Part shown: piece after piece, positions 22,501 through 26,827 of the stretch
Layout: each line of letters begins with the position of its first letter
How positions within the stretch are numbered: the first letter of the stretch is position 1
Assembly (NCBI GenBank): GCA_013397865.1
Contig: VZTI01002067.1
Coordinates: 74,679 to 138,678, forward strand
Length of the DNA: 64,000 nt
Direction of reading: 5' to 3'
Origin: Struthidea cinerea
Taxonomy: Eukaryota > Chordata > Aves > Passeriformes > Corcoracidae
Program-made: the position numbers and the translations under genes
Notes under the pieces: generated by a model
Told to the model about the DNA's origin: nothing
What the model saw: the letters and a program-made list of their open reading frames with translations, nothing else
Database searches by the model: none

Positions 22501-25500
22501 AATGAGGCTGGGTTAGCCAGGGAGACCCACACGGCTGGGATGAAGGGGGAGAGGCAAGGAGGAACGATCAGCCGGGGAACAGAACAAAACCAAAAAAGCC
22601 CAGTAAAAGTCCTATTCTGATATTTAAAAGTAGACAGGCACCTCTTACGTTTATTCGCGCTTGGTATTCGGCGCTGCCCACCGAGTTCCGCGCGGTGCAC
22701 CGGTACACGCCGCCGTCCTTGATCTGCGGGCCGGTCACGTTCATGTGGCTCACGGTGGTGCCGTCAGACATGGTGTACTGGTTGGAGCGGTGCCCGCTGT
22801 CCCGCGGGATGGGCTCGTCGTCCAGCGCCCAGGTGACGGTCGGCGGGGGGGCCCCCTTGGCGGCACACATCAGGGAGAACTGCTCCCCGGGGTTGACCAC
22901 CTTCTCGCTGAAGGAGGAGACGATGCGGGGGGTCCCATCTGGGGGGCACCCAGCGGGACGGGGGTCAGGGAGCGGCAGCCACAGGCAGCAGCAGTCACCC
23001 GCTGGCGGGATGACACTGAGCCCCCACCCCAGGCTCAGCTGGGACAGGAGCCCAGCTGGTGACACGCACGTGGCTGTGCTGGTGTCCCTGTGGCAGGGGT
23101 GAGGGGACACGGTGGCTGGTGCAAATGCCAGCTTGAGGGGACACCTCCCTCGGCAGAGCTCATCCCTTGTCCAAACACTCAGTGAGCTGGATCAGGGAGG
23201 GCTGCCTGGTGACTGGGGTGCCCGGGGGCTGGGGACGGCAAGTCAACACTTATTTTGGTCCTTCCCCATCCTGGCCATGCTGTGCCCCTGCAGACAGCAC
23301 GTAGAGCCGAGGAACAGGCTGGCAGCCGCCTCAGGACCCCCACCCCAGTGGGTCTCCCTGTCCCCCAGCCATGCACAAAGCATCTCCTCAGAGAGGGGCA
23401 GAGGAAGAAGCCCCCAGCCCAGGAAGCCAGCTCACCCTCCAGCGTGATGATGGAGAAGTCCTGTGCCGTCTGGGACTTGCGGGTGGCGAAGCACTGGTAG
23501 GCCCCGGAGTGGCTCTTCTGGGCGGCCGTGATGAGGAGGGTCTCGTTGCTGATGCCCCGGATGGAGATGTAGTCATCCACCGCCACCAGGTCCGTGTTGC
23601 GGTACCAGCGGATGACGTACTCGGGGGACCCGCTGAGGGCACAAGAGAGGATGACGGTGCTGCCGATGCCTGTTTTGAGCTTCTTTGGTGTGAGGGTCAC
23701 ACGCAGAGGGTCTGTGAGAGAGGGGAGAGCGGCGAGGCGTTGGCGGTGCCGGGCGGTGCAGCGGGAGGCAGCTCATCCCCGCTGTGCTCTCTCCGCTGCT
23801 CCTGCCCCGCGAGCGCCAGCCCGGCTACGCGTTAAATGTCACCGCACAATAAGGCAGGTGGCCCTGCCACCGTCCTCGCTGCTGACAGCCCCTGCTGTTA
23901 ACGTCAGCCCCAGGCCCCCAGCGGGGGTACTGCGGGGAGGTGGCAGGATGGCTGGAAGAAGATGTGCTCCATGTGACAGGGACAGTGCCGAGCTGGGGAC
24001 ACACCAGGCTGGCTCTCAGCAGGCTGATGGTGCCTGGCTGGTGCTGCGCTCAGCAGTGCTGCTCCAGGTAAGGCAGGCACAGTGGCTCTGGTACTGCCAG
24101 GATCCTGGTGACAGGAGGAACCCCCAGGAAAACAGCACGTGATAAATACTTGGCCTGCCCAGATGGTATTTACTGTTTGGCTAGAGCTTATTTTATGTAA
24201 ATCGACATAAATTTTATGTAAATCAAGGAAGCAAAGCACAGAGGCACCCAACGCGTCGGACACGTGCAAGACAGTGGCTTCCAGCGAGCAAAACATGGTG
24301 CCAAAATACAAGGCTGTTGTTTATACAGCTGTATAAACCCCTAAAGCTGTATATGGATAAAGGCTTTAGGTGTCAGAAGGCAGCAGGACTAAGTCCCCCA
24401 CCGCTCCTCCCCGCCGGCTCTCACCTATGACCGTGAGGGTCCCCGTGACCTCTGCGGAGCCGAAGGTGTTGGTCACCTCGCAGATGTAGGTGCCGCTGTC
24501 CTCCACGCGCAGGTCGCTGATGGTCAGCCCCGTGATGCGCTTGGTCCAGCGGCTGTCGGCGGGGAGCGGCCGCCCGTCCTTGATCCACCGCACGGCCGGG
24601 TTGGGGTAGCCCGAGGCGATGCAGGGCAGCTCCACCAGTCGGCCCGCCTTCACCTCCCTGGACTGGAAGCTGTCTAACATCGTGGGGATGGACTCCGCCG
24701 GGTCTGGGTTGGGAGAGGAATTGGGCTCACCCGGGGAAGAGGAGGAGGTGAGGTGCCTCAGGGACACCGGTACCACTGCGTCCGGTCAGCACCAGCCACG
24801 AGAGATTGGCTCTCCCCACCCCTGTGAGCTGGTGGCTCTGCCGTACGGGAGTGCAGGATGCACCCGAATATCCGTGCTGGGCACGGGGTGCCCTGTCCCA
24901 CCCGGCCAGCACAGCCTTTGGCAGCCAGGACAACAGACACGTGGGGAGGTGGGAGGGAAAACACATCATAAGTAGCTGATGGAAGGAATAAACTCAGCAC
25001 AGGAGGAATTACTCAAGGTGACACCTAATTGGTGCAAAATACACAAATTTTGTGGCACATTTCAAAATTTACAAGGGAAAGGGCCCATCAGGCAGCTGGG
25101 AAAGGAGAAAATTAATCACTAAGTCTCAGGCGTGAAATTAAATTCCAGGGGAAAGAAACCTCTTTCATTACTCCCAAGCAGAAGTAAAACGCCGTGACGT
25201 GTAAATAATGACAGCGACCAGGAGGGGACCGGGCCAGATCGAAGCGGGCGGATCGGGGATGATACACCCGGCGACGCCCACGCACCGCTGGGACGTGCGG
25301 CAGGACGGGCACGGCTGGGAGCCGGGACCCGCGGGTCTCCGAGAGGCAAGATCAGGCAAGCCCTGCATCTCCCCCCGGCCCTGCGGGGGGTTAATTCGAG
25401 GAGCCGGTGCGGGAGCACCCGAGGATGGGAACAGCATATGGCAGGGAGCGGGCGCGCTGCACCGAGCGGCGGGAGCGGCGCCGCGGCTGCGAGTCGGGCG

Positions 25501-26118
25501 AACTCCCTCCCTCCCTCCCGAGCGGAGTAATTTGGGCAGACAGCGGAGCCGGGAGCGCCCCGAGACACCCGGCACTCCGGACTGCACTGCCTCCGCCGCA
25601 GTATCGCTTGCATGTTCGTCACATCGCGTCAGGCTGCTCACATCGCGGGCTGTCACATCGCATCGCCGTGCGCCCCGTCGCCTCCCGCCCGGGGTGACGC
25701 GCGGCACCGCCACCGCCCGGCTCGGGGGGGCTGCGTGCTGGGGGGCACGGCCGGGGCACCGCCAACCCCCTGCGCAGCCCCGGCGGGACCTCCCGCCCCG
25801 CACCGGGATGTCCCCTCGCTGCGGGGACCCGAGGTGGCGAGGCCAGTGCTCCCTGTGCAGGATGGCAGTGCTGTGGGCGGGCGAGCAGGGGAGTGGACAT
25901 CGGGCAGGGCTGGGCCCCGTCCCGGGCACAGGACCTGCCCGTCGCCCCCAGTGCCAGCCCCACGTGCTCACCTGAGACGGAGAGCCGGGCGCCGTTGCTC
26001 TGCCGCGTCTCCCCGCTGTACTTGTGCTTGGTGATACACCTGTAGGTGGACAAGGCATCTTCCTTCTGCACGTCCGATATGTACAAACCTCCATAAGAAG
26101 TAATAAAAAACCTATTTT
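1274..26118 (-). CDS. DSCAML1: DSCAML1, 29 internal coding exons (gene partial at both ends)
   Basis: Encodes a single-pass neuronal adhesion receptor of the DSCAM family. Family knowledge: homophilic adhesion, self-avoidance and lamina-specific synaptic matching, notably in retina. The 29 exons listed below join in phase to 1725 complete codons without a stop. Domain order is Ig2 (second half), Ig3-Ig9, FN3 1-4, Ig10, FN3 5-6, transmembrane helix (about w1422-1442) and a cytoplasmic tail of about 280 residues. DSCAML1 rather than its paralogue DSCAM is called from recalled tail motifs such as QAVNPQSFCTGVSLHHP and SQWTLTKCQASTPARTL. Human DSCAML1 is about 2050 residues, so roughly 84 percent is present. 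Missing are the signal peptide, Ig1, first half of Ig2 and the final exon with the C-terminal PDZ ligand. Ig3-Ig7 and FN3-6 are single-exon domains; the others are split by one intron. Introns are GT...AG throughout. Confidence 0.96.
1655..1797 (+). mobile_element. CR1 LINE 3' fragment
   Basis: Carries the diagnostic CR1 tail, AAGGTCCCCTCCAACCCA followed by AACCATTT and TTATGATTCTG, preceded by a diverged CR1 3' UTR-like stretch. It fills about 40 percent of the 344-bp intron between window exons 28 and 29. The left boundary is approximate. Confidence 0.75.
1930..2124 (-). CDS. DSCAML1: DSCAML1 window exon 28: cytoplasmic tail
   Basis: Residues w1557-w1621, starting NPVSRKSVKSAHSTRNR. It contains SSQWTLTKCQASTPART and ends SDSYSASLSQDT. 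Rich in serine and threonine, with basic clusters suitable for phosphorylation (inference). Phase is 1-1 and the donor is GTACGT. Confidence 0.95.
2318..2470 (-). CDS. DSCAML1: DSCAML1 window exon 27: cytoplasmic tail
   Basis: Residues w1506-w1556, containing DDKATIPVTDTEFSQ and NPQSFCTGVSLHHPALI and ending DMSDIRPGT. This segment separates DSCAML1 from DSCAM, whose tail differs here in my recollection. Phase is 1-1 and the donor is GTGAGT. Confidence 0.95.
2603..2721 (-). CDS. DSCAML1: DSCAML1 window exon 26: proximal cytoplasmic tail
   Basis: Residues w1466-w1505, starting (S)KNNRSFDTPVKGPPQG and ending VQLLIEDKEGIKQLG. The proline-glycine stretch GPPQGP is compatible with an SH3-type ligand, which is inference only. 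Phase is 2 to 1 and the donor is GTAAGC. Confidence 0.94.
2722..3037 (-). other. DSCAML1 intron after the microexon
   Basis: A 316-bp GC-rich intron between the 31-nt microexon and window exon 26. I see no repeat or element in it. Confidence 0.8.
3038..3068 (-). CDS. DSCAML1: DSCAML1 window exon 25: 31-nt microexon
   Basis: A 31-nt exon encoding DAKSLAEMLIS, w1456-w1465 plus a split serine. It is flanked by CTGCACAG and GTGAGT. It is not a multiple of three, entering in phase 1 and leaving in phase 2, so skipping it would shift the frame of the whole tail. The same peptide is recalled in human DSCAML1 and, with one change, in DSCAM, which supports it as a real constitutive or regulated microexon. 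Confidence 0.93.
3189..3344 (-). CDS. DSCAML1: DSCAML1 window exon 24: transmembrane helix
   Basis: Residues w1404-w1455. A short acidic stalk (KSAQGEGDD) leads to one hydrophobic helix from LFTIACPV to ALLFII (about w1422-1442). A strongly basic stop-transfer run, RKKRKEKRLKRLR, fixes the type I topology with the C-terminus in the cytoplasm. Phase is 1-1 and the donor is GTGAGC. Confidence 0.95.
3433..3720 (-). CDS. DSCAML1: DSCAML1 window exon 23: FN3-6 and start of stalk
   Basis: Residues w1308-w1403, a single-exon FN3 domain starting EPSFSKDQHLFTHINS. It contains GWSSGGCPITAIVLEY and WYELRMKACNSAGCGNE. The two cysteines flanking the strand region and the CNSAGC pair suggest extra disulfides (inference). 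Sequons are NST, NSS and NET. It ends DYDG before the membrane stalk. Phase is 1-1 and the donor is GTGAGT. Confidence 0.95.
3804..3992 (-). CDS. DSCAML1: DSCAML1 window exon 22: rest of FN3-5
   Basis: Residues w1245-w1307, starting GFVLQYSVDNSEEWKD, with the F-strand in WYKVKLAAKNSVGAG and ending AKTHGR. Phase is 1-1 and the donor is GTGAGC. It faces the FN3-6 exon across an 83-bp intron. Confidence 0.95.
3993..5633 (-). other. DSCAML1 intron within FN3-5
   Basis: A 1641-bp intron. Most of it is GC-rich without recognisable features. Its centre holds an AT-rich island, listed separately (4981-5215). Confidence 0.8.
4981..5215. promoter_or_regulatory. AT-rich candidate conserved non-coding element
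   Basis: A sharply bounded AT-rich island in a GC-rich intron. It is dense in homeodomain-type cores: CCAATTATAACC, TAATTACTTTCATGC, TTTTAATTAATTG and ATAATTCATGAG. No repeat family or coding potential is recognised. The call as an enhancer-like element is inference from composition and motif density only. Confidence 0.4.
5634..5732 (-). CDS. DSCAML1: DSCAML1 window exon 21: start of FN3-5
   Basis: Residues w1212-w1244, starting VPPDQPRLTVSKTSASS, with the FN3 tryptophan in LAWIPGDNGG and ending SSIR. Phase is 1-1. The donor GTACGG is a moderate match. It is separated from the rest of the domain by 1641 bp of intron. Confidence 0.95.
5926..6089 (-). CDS. DSCAML1: DSCAML1 window exon 20: second part of Ig10
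   Basis: Residues w1157-w1211, starting SEDSAIPVTVDGHRL (first serine codon split), with sequon ANGT and second cysteine in YYTCTATNTWGF. It ends NLLVQ. Phase is 2 to 1 and the donor is GTGAGG. Confidence 0.95.
6187..6304 (-). CDS. DSCAML1: DSCAML1 window exon 19: first part of Ig10
   Basis: Residues w1118-w1156, starting APAKIISFGGTVTTPW. It carries the first cysteine of the isolated membrane-proximal Ig domain in LPCNSVGEP and tryptophan in AIKWTKD. Phase is 1 to 2 and the donor is GTATGG. An Ig domain placed between FN3-4 and FN3-5 is a hallmark of the DSCAM family. Confidence 0.95.
6493..6646 (-). CDS. DSCAML1: DSCAML1 window exon 18: second half of FN3-4
   Basis: Residues w1067-w1117, starting APSEYETSPDQLFYR. 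The FN3 pattern is in YLLWVAAVTSAGRG and a sequon in GNIS. It ends TIEPAGK. It begins in phase 0 and ends in phase 1. The donor is GTACGG. Confidence 0.95.
6647..7854 (-). other. DSCAML1 intron within FN3-4
   Basis: A 1208-bp intron. It is GC-rich from 6647 to 7320, then AT-rich from 7321 to 7530 (ATTGTATAGTATACATAAT, CAATATCGGATCCC), which may be a conserved element. A short (GCT)n microsatellite lies at 7740-7764. Confidence 0.7.
7855..7994 (-). CDS. DSCAML1: DSCAML1 window exon 17: first half of FN3-4
   Basis: Residues w1020-w1066, reading IPGPPAGIKAVPSSAS, with tryptophan in VVVSWLPPAKP, and ending SSPGSGQP. Two nearby AGs could serve as acceptor (7995 side, or 6 bp downstream). The upstream one, giving TTCCAGGTCCC as exon start, keeps frame and expected length. 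It ends in phase 0, donor GTACGT. Confidence 0.92.
7995..8528 (-). other. DSCAML1 intron, FN3-3 to FN3-4
   Basis: A 534-bp intron. The segment 8206-8415 is moderately AT-rich (GGTTAATTGCAG, GATTGGCTTTTAATGGCC, GTAAATATTTAAATATCC). Otherwise nothing is recognised. Confidence 0.7.
8529..8684 (-). CDS. DSCAML1: DSCAML1 window exon 16: second half of FN3-3
   Basis: Residues w968-w1019, starting EWGEMQNITTTRERVEL (sequon QNIT). It has a second sequon and FN3 F-strand in FTNYSVQVLAYTQAG and ends YIQTKED. Phase is 1-1 and the donor is GTAAGT. Confidence 0.95.
8760..8906 (-). CDS. DSCAML1: DSCAML1 window exon 15: first half of FN3-3
   Basis: Residues w919-w967, starting VPSQPPENVRAISI, with the FN3 tryptophan in AVISWSEPP and ending IFWSLYMDG. 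Phase is 1-1 and the donor is GTGAGC. The following intron is only 75 bp, the shortest in the window. Confidence 0.95.
8907..9808 (-). other. DSCAML1 intron, FN3-2 to FN3-3
   Basis: A 902-bp intron. Its middle (9172-9560) is a prominent AT-rich island listed separately; the flanks are GC-rich and featureless. Confidence 0.8.
9172..9560. promoter_or_regulatory. Strong AT-rich candidate conserved non-coding element
   Basis: About 390 bp of complex AT-rich sequence with abrupt edges. It contains several TAATTA/GTAATTAG cores, GAGCATTTAAATGATAAT, GAAAATGATTATTGTTTC (SOX-like ATTGTTT), CCTTAATTAAG and AACGATCGCGG. It has no long ORF, no tandem structure and no recognised transposon. Its complexity and sharp contrast with the flanks resemble deeply conserved developmental enhancers; this is inference. 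Confidence 0.45.
9809..10049 (-). CDS. DSCAML1: DSCAML1 window exon 14: rest of FN3-2
   Basis: Residues w839-w918, starting APKKELQNGVIRGYQIG. The FN3 tyrosine corner lies in FAQYGVVVQAFNRAG and the exon ends NATTLED, with a sequon. It begins in phase 0 and ends in phase 1. The donor is GTAAGG. Confidence 0.95.
10050..10912 (-). other. DSCAML1 intron within FN3-2
   Basis: An 863-bp intron, large for the middle of a domain. From 10310 to 10670 it is AT-rich (listed separately); the rest is GC-rich and unremarkable. Confidence 0.75.
10310..10670. promoter_or_regulatory. AT-rich candidate conserved non-coding element
   Basis: Contains CAATATTTCTCTGAAGC, AATCAATAGGGTTGATTG (an imperfect palindrome of ATCAAT sites), CATTAATCTG and TATAATCAATTTTATT. 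The recurring ATCAAT/ATTGAT core suggests PBX/MEIS or CUT-type sites, by inference. No repeat family is recognised. Confidence 0.4.
10913..10983 (-). CDS. DSCAML1: DSCAML1 window exon 13: start of FN3-2
   Basis: Residues w815-w838. A short 71-nt exon encoding APDGPPMDVTLQPITS and QVTWK, the A and B strands of the second FN3 domain. It enters in phase 1 and ends in phase 0, with donor GTGAGT. Confidence 0.94.
11143..11310 (-). CDS. DSCAML1: DSCAML1 window exon 12: second half of FN3-1
   Basis: Residues w759-w814, starting DSWDFKQSTRNISPT (sequon RNIS). It has the FN3 F-strand pattern in YSIRMYSFNKIG and ends TISTEEA. Phase is 1-1. The donor is GCAG|GTGCCG, the second weak GTGCC donor in the gene. 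The junction into APDGPPMD is in phase. Confidence 0.94.
11311..11697 (-). other. DSCAML1 intron within FN3-1
   Basis: A 387-bp intron. A small AT-rich patch at 11480-11590 (TTTTAATATTCCCTTTCAA, CATATTTCATTAATGCC) is the only notable content. Confidence 0.7.
11698..11826 (-). CDS. DSCAML1: DSCAML1 window exon 11: first half of FN3-1
   Basis: Residues w716-w758, starting EPPDPPELEIREVKA. It has the FN3 B-C strand tryptophan pattern in NLRWTQRFDGNS and ends at DIEYKNKS. Phase is 1-1 and the donor is GTAGGT. It follows Ig9 across a 112-bp intron. Confidence 0.95.
11939..12035 (-). CDS. DSCAML1: DSCAML1 window exon 10: end of Ig9
   Basis: Residues w684-w715, starting LKPADRGDSVFF. It carries the second Ig cysteine in FSCHAINSYG and ends at LIQLTVQ, just before the FN3 array. 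It begins in phase 0 and ends in phase 1. The donor is GTACTC, a weak match to consensus. Confidence 0.94.
12036..12342 (-). other. DSCAML1 intron within Ig9
   Basis: A 307-bp GC-rich intron. I see no element in it. Confidence 0.8.
12343..12542 (-). CDS. DSCAML1: DSCAML1 window exon 9: first part of Ig9
   Basis: Residues w617-w683, starting IPAMITSHPNTTIAIKG. It contains the first Ig cysteine in LNCTARG and tryptophan in IIRWEKGD. Sequons are NTT and NCT. It ends in phase 0 after STLK, with donor GTGAGG. Confidence 0.95.
12543..16934 (-). other. DSCAML1 4.4-kb intron, Ig8 to Ig9
   Basis: The longest intron of the exon-dense part. A GC-rich background alternates with AT-rich islands at about 12700-12960 (ATTTGCAT octamer at 12907-12914), 13290-13480, 14140-14200, 14810-14950, 15590-16050 and 16430-16650. 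A 16-bp poly-T lies at 13000-13015. No gene or transposon is recognised. Confidence 0.75.
15590..16050. promoter_or_regulatory. Candidate conserved non-coding element
   Basis: Complex, moderately AT-rich sequence with TGATTAACTCTC, CCTTTAATTGGGC, AATGCTTAATTGGC, GGATGCAATTACAGG, GGGATTAATCGCC and GATAAATTAACCAGC. It mixes homeodomain cores with CpG-containing segments, has no ORF structure and no recognised repeat. The enhancer role is inferred. Confidence 0.4.
16935..17111 (-). CDS. DSCAML1: DSCAML1 window exon 8: second half of Ig8
   Basis: Residues w558-w616, starting GSGNPQQYHPIPLTG. The second Ig cysteine is in YYLCQASNG and a sequon in PNSSLL. It ends with the linker KSMFLTVK. Phase is 1-1 and the donor is GTAAGT. 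The following intron, 4392 bp, is the longest within the exon-dense part of the window. Confidence 0.95.
17250..17369 (-). CDS. DSCAML1: DSCAML1 window exon 7: first half of Ig8
   Basis: Residues w518-w557, starting VPPRFVVQPNNQDGIYG. It carries the first Ig cysteine in LNCSVDG and the tryptophan in VMWKHAK. Phase is 1-1 and the donor is GTAGGG. Only 138 bp of intron separates it from the second half of the domain. Confidence 0.95.
17591..17869 (-). CDS. DSCAML1: DSCAML1 window exon 6: Ig7
   Basis: Residues w425-w517, a single-exon Ig domain starting VPPLIQPFEFPPASIG. Cysteines lie in IPCVVSSG and YTCIASN, tryptophan in ITWRKDG. A sequon overlaps the second cysteine motif (GNYTC). Phase is 1-1 and the donor is GTGAGC. 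In my recollection this exon is among the most conserved in the protein. Confidence 0.95.
17870..20417 (-). other. DSCAML1 2.5-kb intron, Ig6 to Ig7
   Basis: GC-rich with AT-rich patches at 18180-18420, 18715-18745 (TAATTAATGAATAATTAATT, a dense cluster of TAAT cores), 19610-19710 and 20020-20165. A short (CAGGCAGGGTA)n tandem lies at about 18612-18640. No transposon or nested gene is seen. Confidence 0.7.
20418..20690 (-). CDS. DSCAML1: DSCAML1 window exon 5: Ig6
   Basis: Residues w334-w424, a single-exon Ig domain starting GPPSIRAMKNITAVAG. Cysteines lie in INCRVIG and YLCSVLI, tryptophan in IKWYKDS. Sequons are KNIT and ENGT. Phase is 1-1 and the donor is GTGAGA. It is flanked by two of the longer introns of the 3' half (1951 and 2548 bp). 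Confidence 0.95.
20691..22641 (-). other. DSCAML1 2-kb intron, Ig5 to Ig6
   Basis: GC-rich. Moderate AT content appears at 21360-21480 and 21930-22150 (CCTGGGAGCTTTAATTGG, GGTGATTAACGCGGCC, CACGATTTCACGTGCTG with an E-box CACGTG). No repeat family is recognised. Confidence 0.65.
22642..22938 (-). CDS. DSCAML1: DSCAML1 window exon 4: Ig5
   Basis: Residues w235-w333, a single-exon Ig domain starting DGTPRIVSSFSEKVV. Cysteines lie in LMCAAKG and YRCTARN, tryptophan in VTWALDDEP, and a sequon in HMNVTG. Phase is 1-1. The donor reads GAG|GTGCCT, a clear departure from GTRAGT and one of two GTGCC donors in the gene. The exon end is still fixed by the phase match to the next exon (AGA G|GT CCC). 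Confidence 0.94.
22939..23435 (-). other. DSCAML1 intron, Ig4 to Ig5
   Basis: A 497-bp GC-rich intron. I see nothing notable in it. Confidence 0.75.
23436..23711 (-). CDS. DSCAML1: DSCAML1 window exon 3: Ig4
   Basis: Residues w143-w234, a single-exon Ig domain starting DPLRVTLTPKKLKTG. The disulfide pair is LSCALSG and YQCFATR, with tryptophan in IRWYRN. One N-glycosylation sequon is visible (SNETLL). Phase is 1-1 and the donor is GTGAGC. In family knowledge the first four Ig domains form the horseshoe headpiece of DSCAM-type receptors. Confidence 0.95.
23712..24424 (-). other. DSCAML1 intron, Ig3 to Ig4, with palindrome-rich island
   Basis: A 713-bp intron. The AT-rich part (24150-24370) has ATTTTATGTAAATC repeated about 22 bp apart around 24190-24225, and a perfect 20-bp palindrome at 24319-24338 followed by AGCTGTATATGG. 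The rest is GC-rich. Confidence 0.7.
24319..24338. repeat. Perfect 20-bp palindrome
   Basis: Reads GTTTATACAGCTGTATAAAC, identical to its reverse complement. The centre is CAGCTG, a class A E-box. It lies in the intron between the Ig3 and Ig4 exons. Confidence 0.9.
24425..24703 (-). CDS. DSCAML1: DSCAML1 window exon 2: Ig3
   Basis: Residues w50-w142, one complete Ig domain in one exon, phase 1-1. It starts DPAESIPTMLDSF. The conserved pair is LPCIASG and YICEVTN, with the core tryptophan in VRWIKDGRPLP. The donor is GTGAGA. An intron of 1268 bp with a CpG island separates it from the preceding Ig2 exon. Confidence 0.95.
24704..25971 (-). other. DSCAML1 intron, Ig2 to Ig3
   Basis: A 1268-bp intron in two unlike halves: AT-rich from about 24960 to 25210, and CpG-rich from about 25210 to 25900 (listed separately). 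Confidence 0.75.
25205..25900. promoter_or_regulatory. Intragenic CpG island
   Basis: About 700 bp with very dense CpG: the 60 bases at 25441-25500 alone hold more than ten. GC boxes (GGGCGG, CCGCCC), a GCGCGC run and a repeated CACATCGC motif (25619-25665) are present. There is no TATA box. It lies just 3' of window exon 1 in transcript sense. It may be an internal promoter for a shortened minus-strand DSCAML1 transcript, an antisense promoter, or a methylated exon-flanking GC block. Composition is seen; promoter activity is inferred. Confidence 0.55.
25972..26118 (-). CDS. DSCAML1: DSCAML1 window exon 1: second half of Ig2
   Basis: Residues w1-w49, starting ENRFFITSYGG and containing ISDVQKEDALSTYRC, which carries the second conserved Ig cysteine, and ending NGARLSVS. 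The acceptor is CTCCAG before AAAATAGG and the donor is GTGAGC. Phase is 1 at both ends. The exon with the first half of Ig2, expected to carry the partner cysteine and core tryptophan, is not found in the 38 kb upstream in this window, so the preceding intron is very long or the exon falls in the gap. Confidence 0.95.
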
Positions 26119-26806
26119 CTGGAGACACAAAGGGAGGAGGAGAGTGAGCGAGCCAGCCCCGGCCCCAGGCTGAGCACCTGGGTCAGGCAGAGCTCCTGCA
26201 GTCCGAGCTGACACCGGAGCTGTGGCAGGGAAAGAGGGACCTTCCTCCACCTCCCTGCACCTCCACCACATCGGGGTGCAGCTCCAGCTGAAGTTTCAGG
26301 CTGGCTGGCAAAGTTGGGTGAGCCACAGAAACCTTGTGTGTGCAACAACAAGCTGTGTTTGTGGGCACAGCCTCTCTCCATCACTCACCCAGGCCAAGCA
26401 CACACACCTGCCCAGGCGTAAAGGTGGGGTTGGGGTGTCTTTACACACACCTGAACTCCCATCCATCTGAGGGCTCGGATTCAGGCAGGCCGTGGCTGCA
26501 GAGGGTGAGCAGAGCGTGTGGCACGAAGCTCCAGCACACGCCGCTCTGCCGCGGTGCCACACGCTCCATGGCAACGCGGCAATTAAAAGTGAATCCGTCC
26601 CGCTGAGTTAATAATTAGCTTAACTTACTTAGAATCATGTGAAAACAAATAAGGGCTTGAGCTGATGTTTGAGCCCCGGGAGGAGGGTGGCAGGAGAGCA
26701 GCCAGGGCAGCACGGCCCCGGCAGCGCTGCCGGAGCAGCCCCCTCAGGCCAGCAGGTTTTGGAGCCTGGCGCAGGGGAAAGGAGGCTTTGGCTGGCTCCT
26801 GACCCC

Positions 26807-26827
26807 TGTAATTCATCATGAATTACA
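26807..26827. repeat. 21-bp palindrome with one-base centre
   Basis: Arms TGTAATTCAT and ATGAATTACA flank a single C. The arms contain paired TAATTC/GAATTA homeodomain-like sites and the segment is followed by CAGTAATTAACACG. It sits at the edge of an AT-rich island. Confidence 0.85.

Noticed and set aside
1274..26118. Identification as DSCAM instead of DSCAML1
   Set aside because: The cytoplasmic exons carry DSCAML1-type sequence (QAVNPQSFCTGV, LTKCQASTPART), which differs from the DSCAM tail as I recall it.
25168..26271. Open frame of 367 residues on the minus strand
   Set aside because: It runs out of frame across window exon 1 and then through the CpG island; long only because of high GC.
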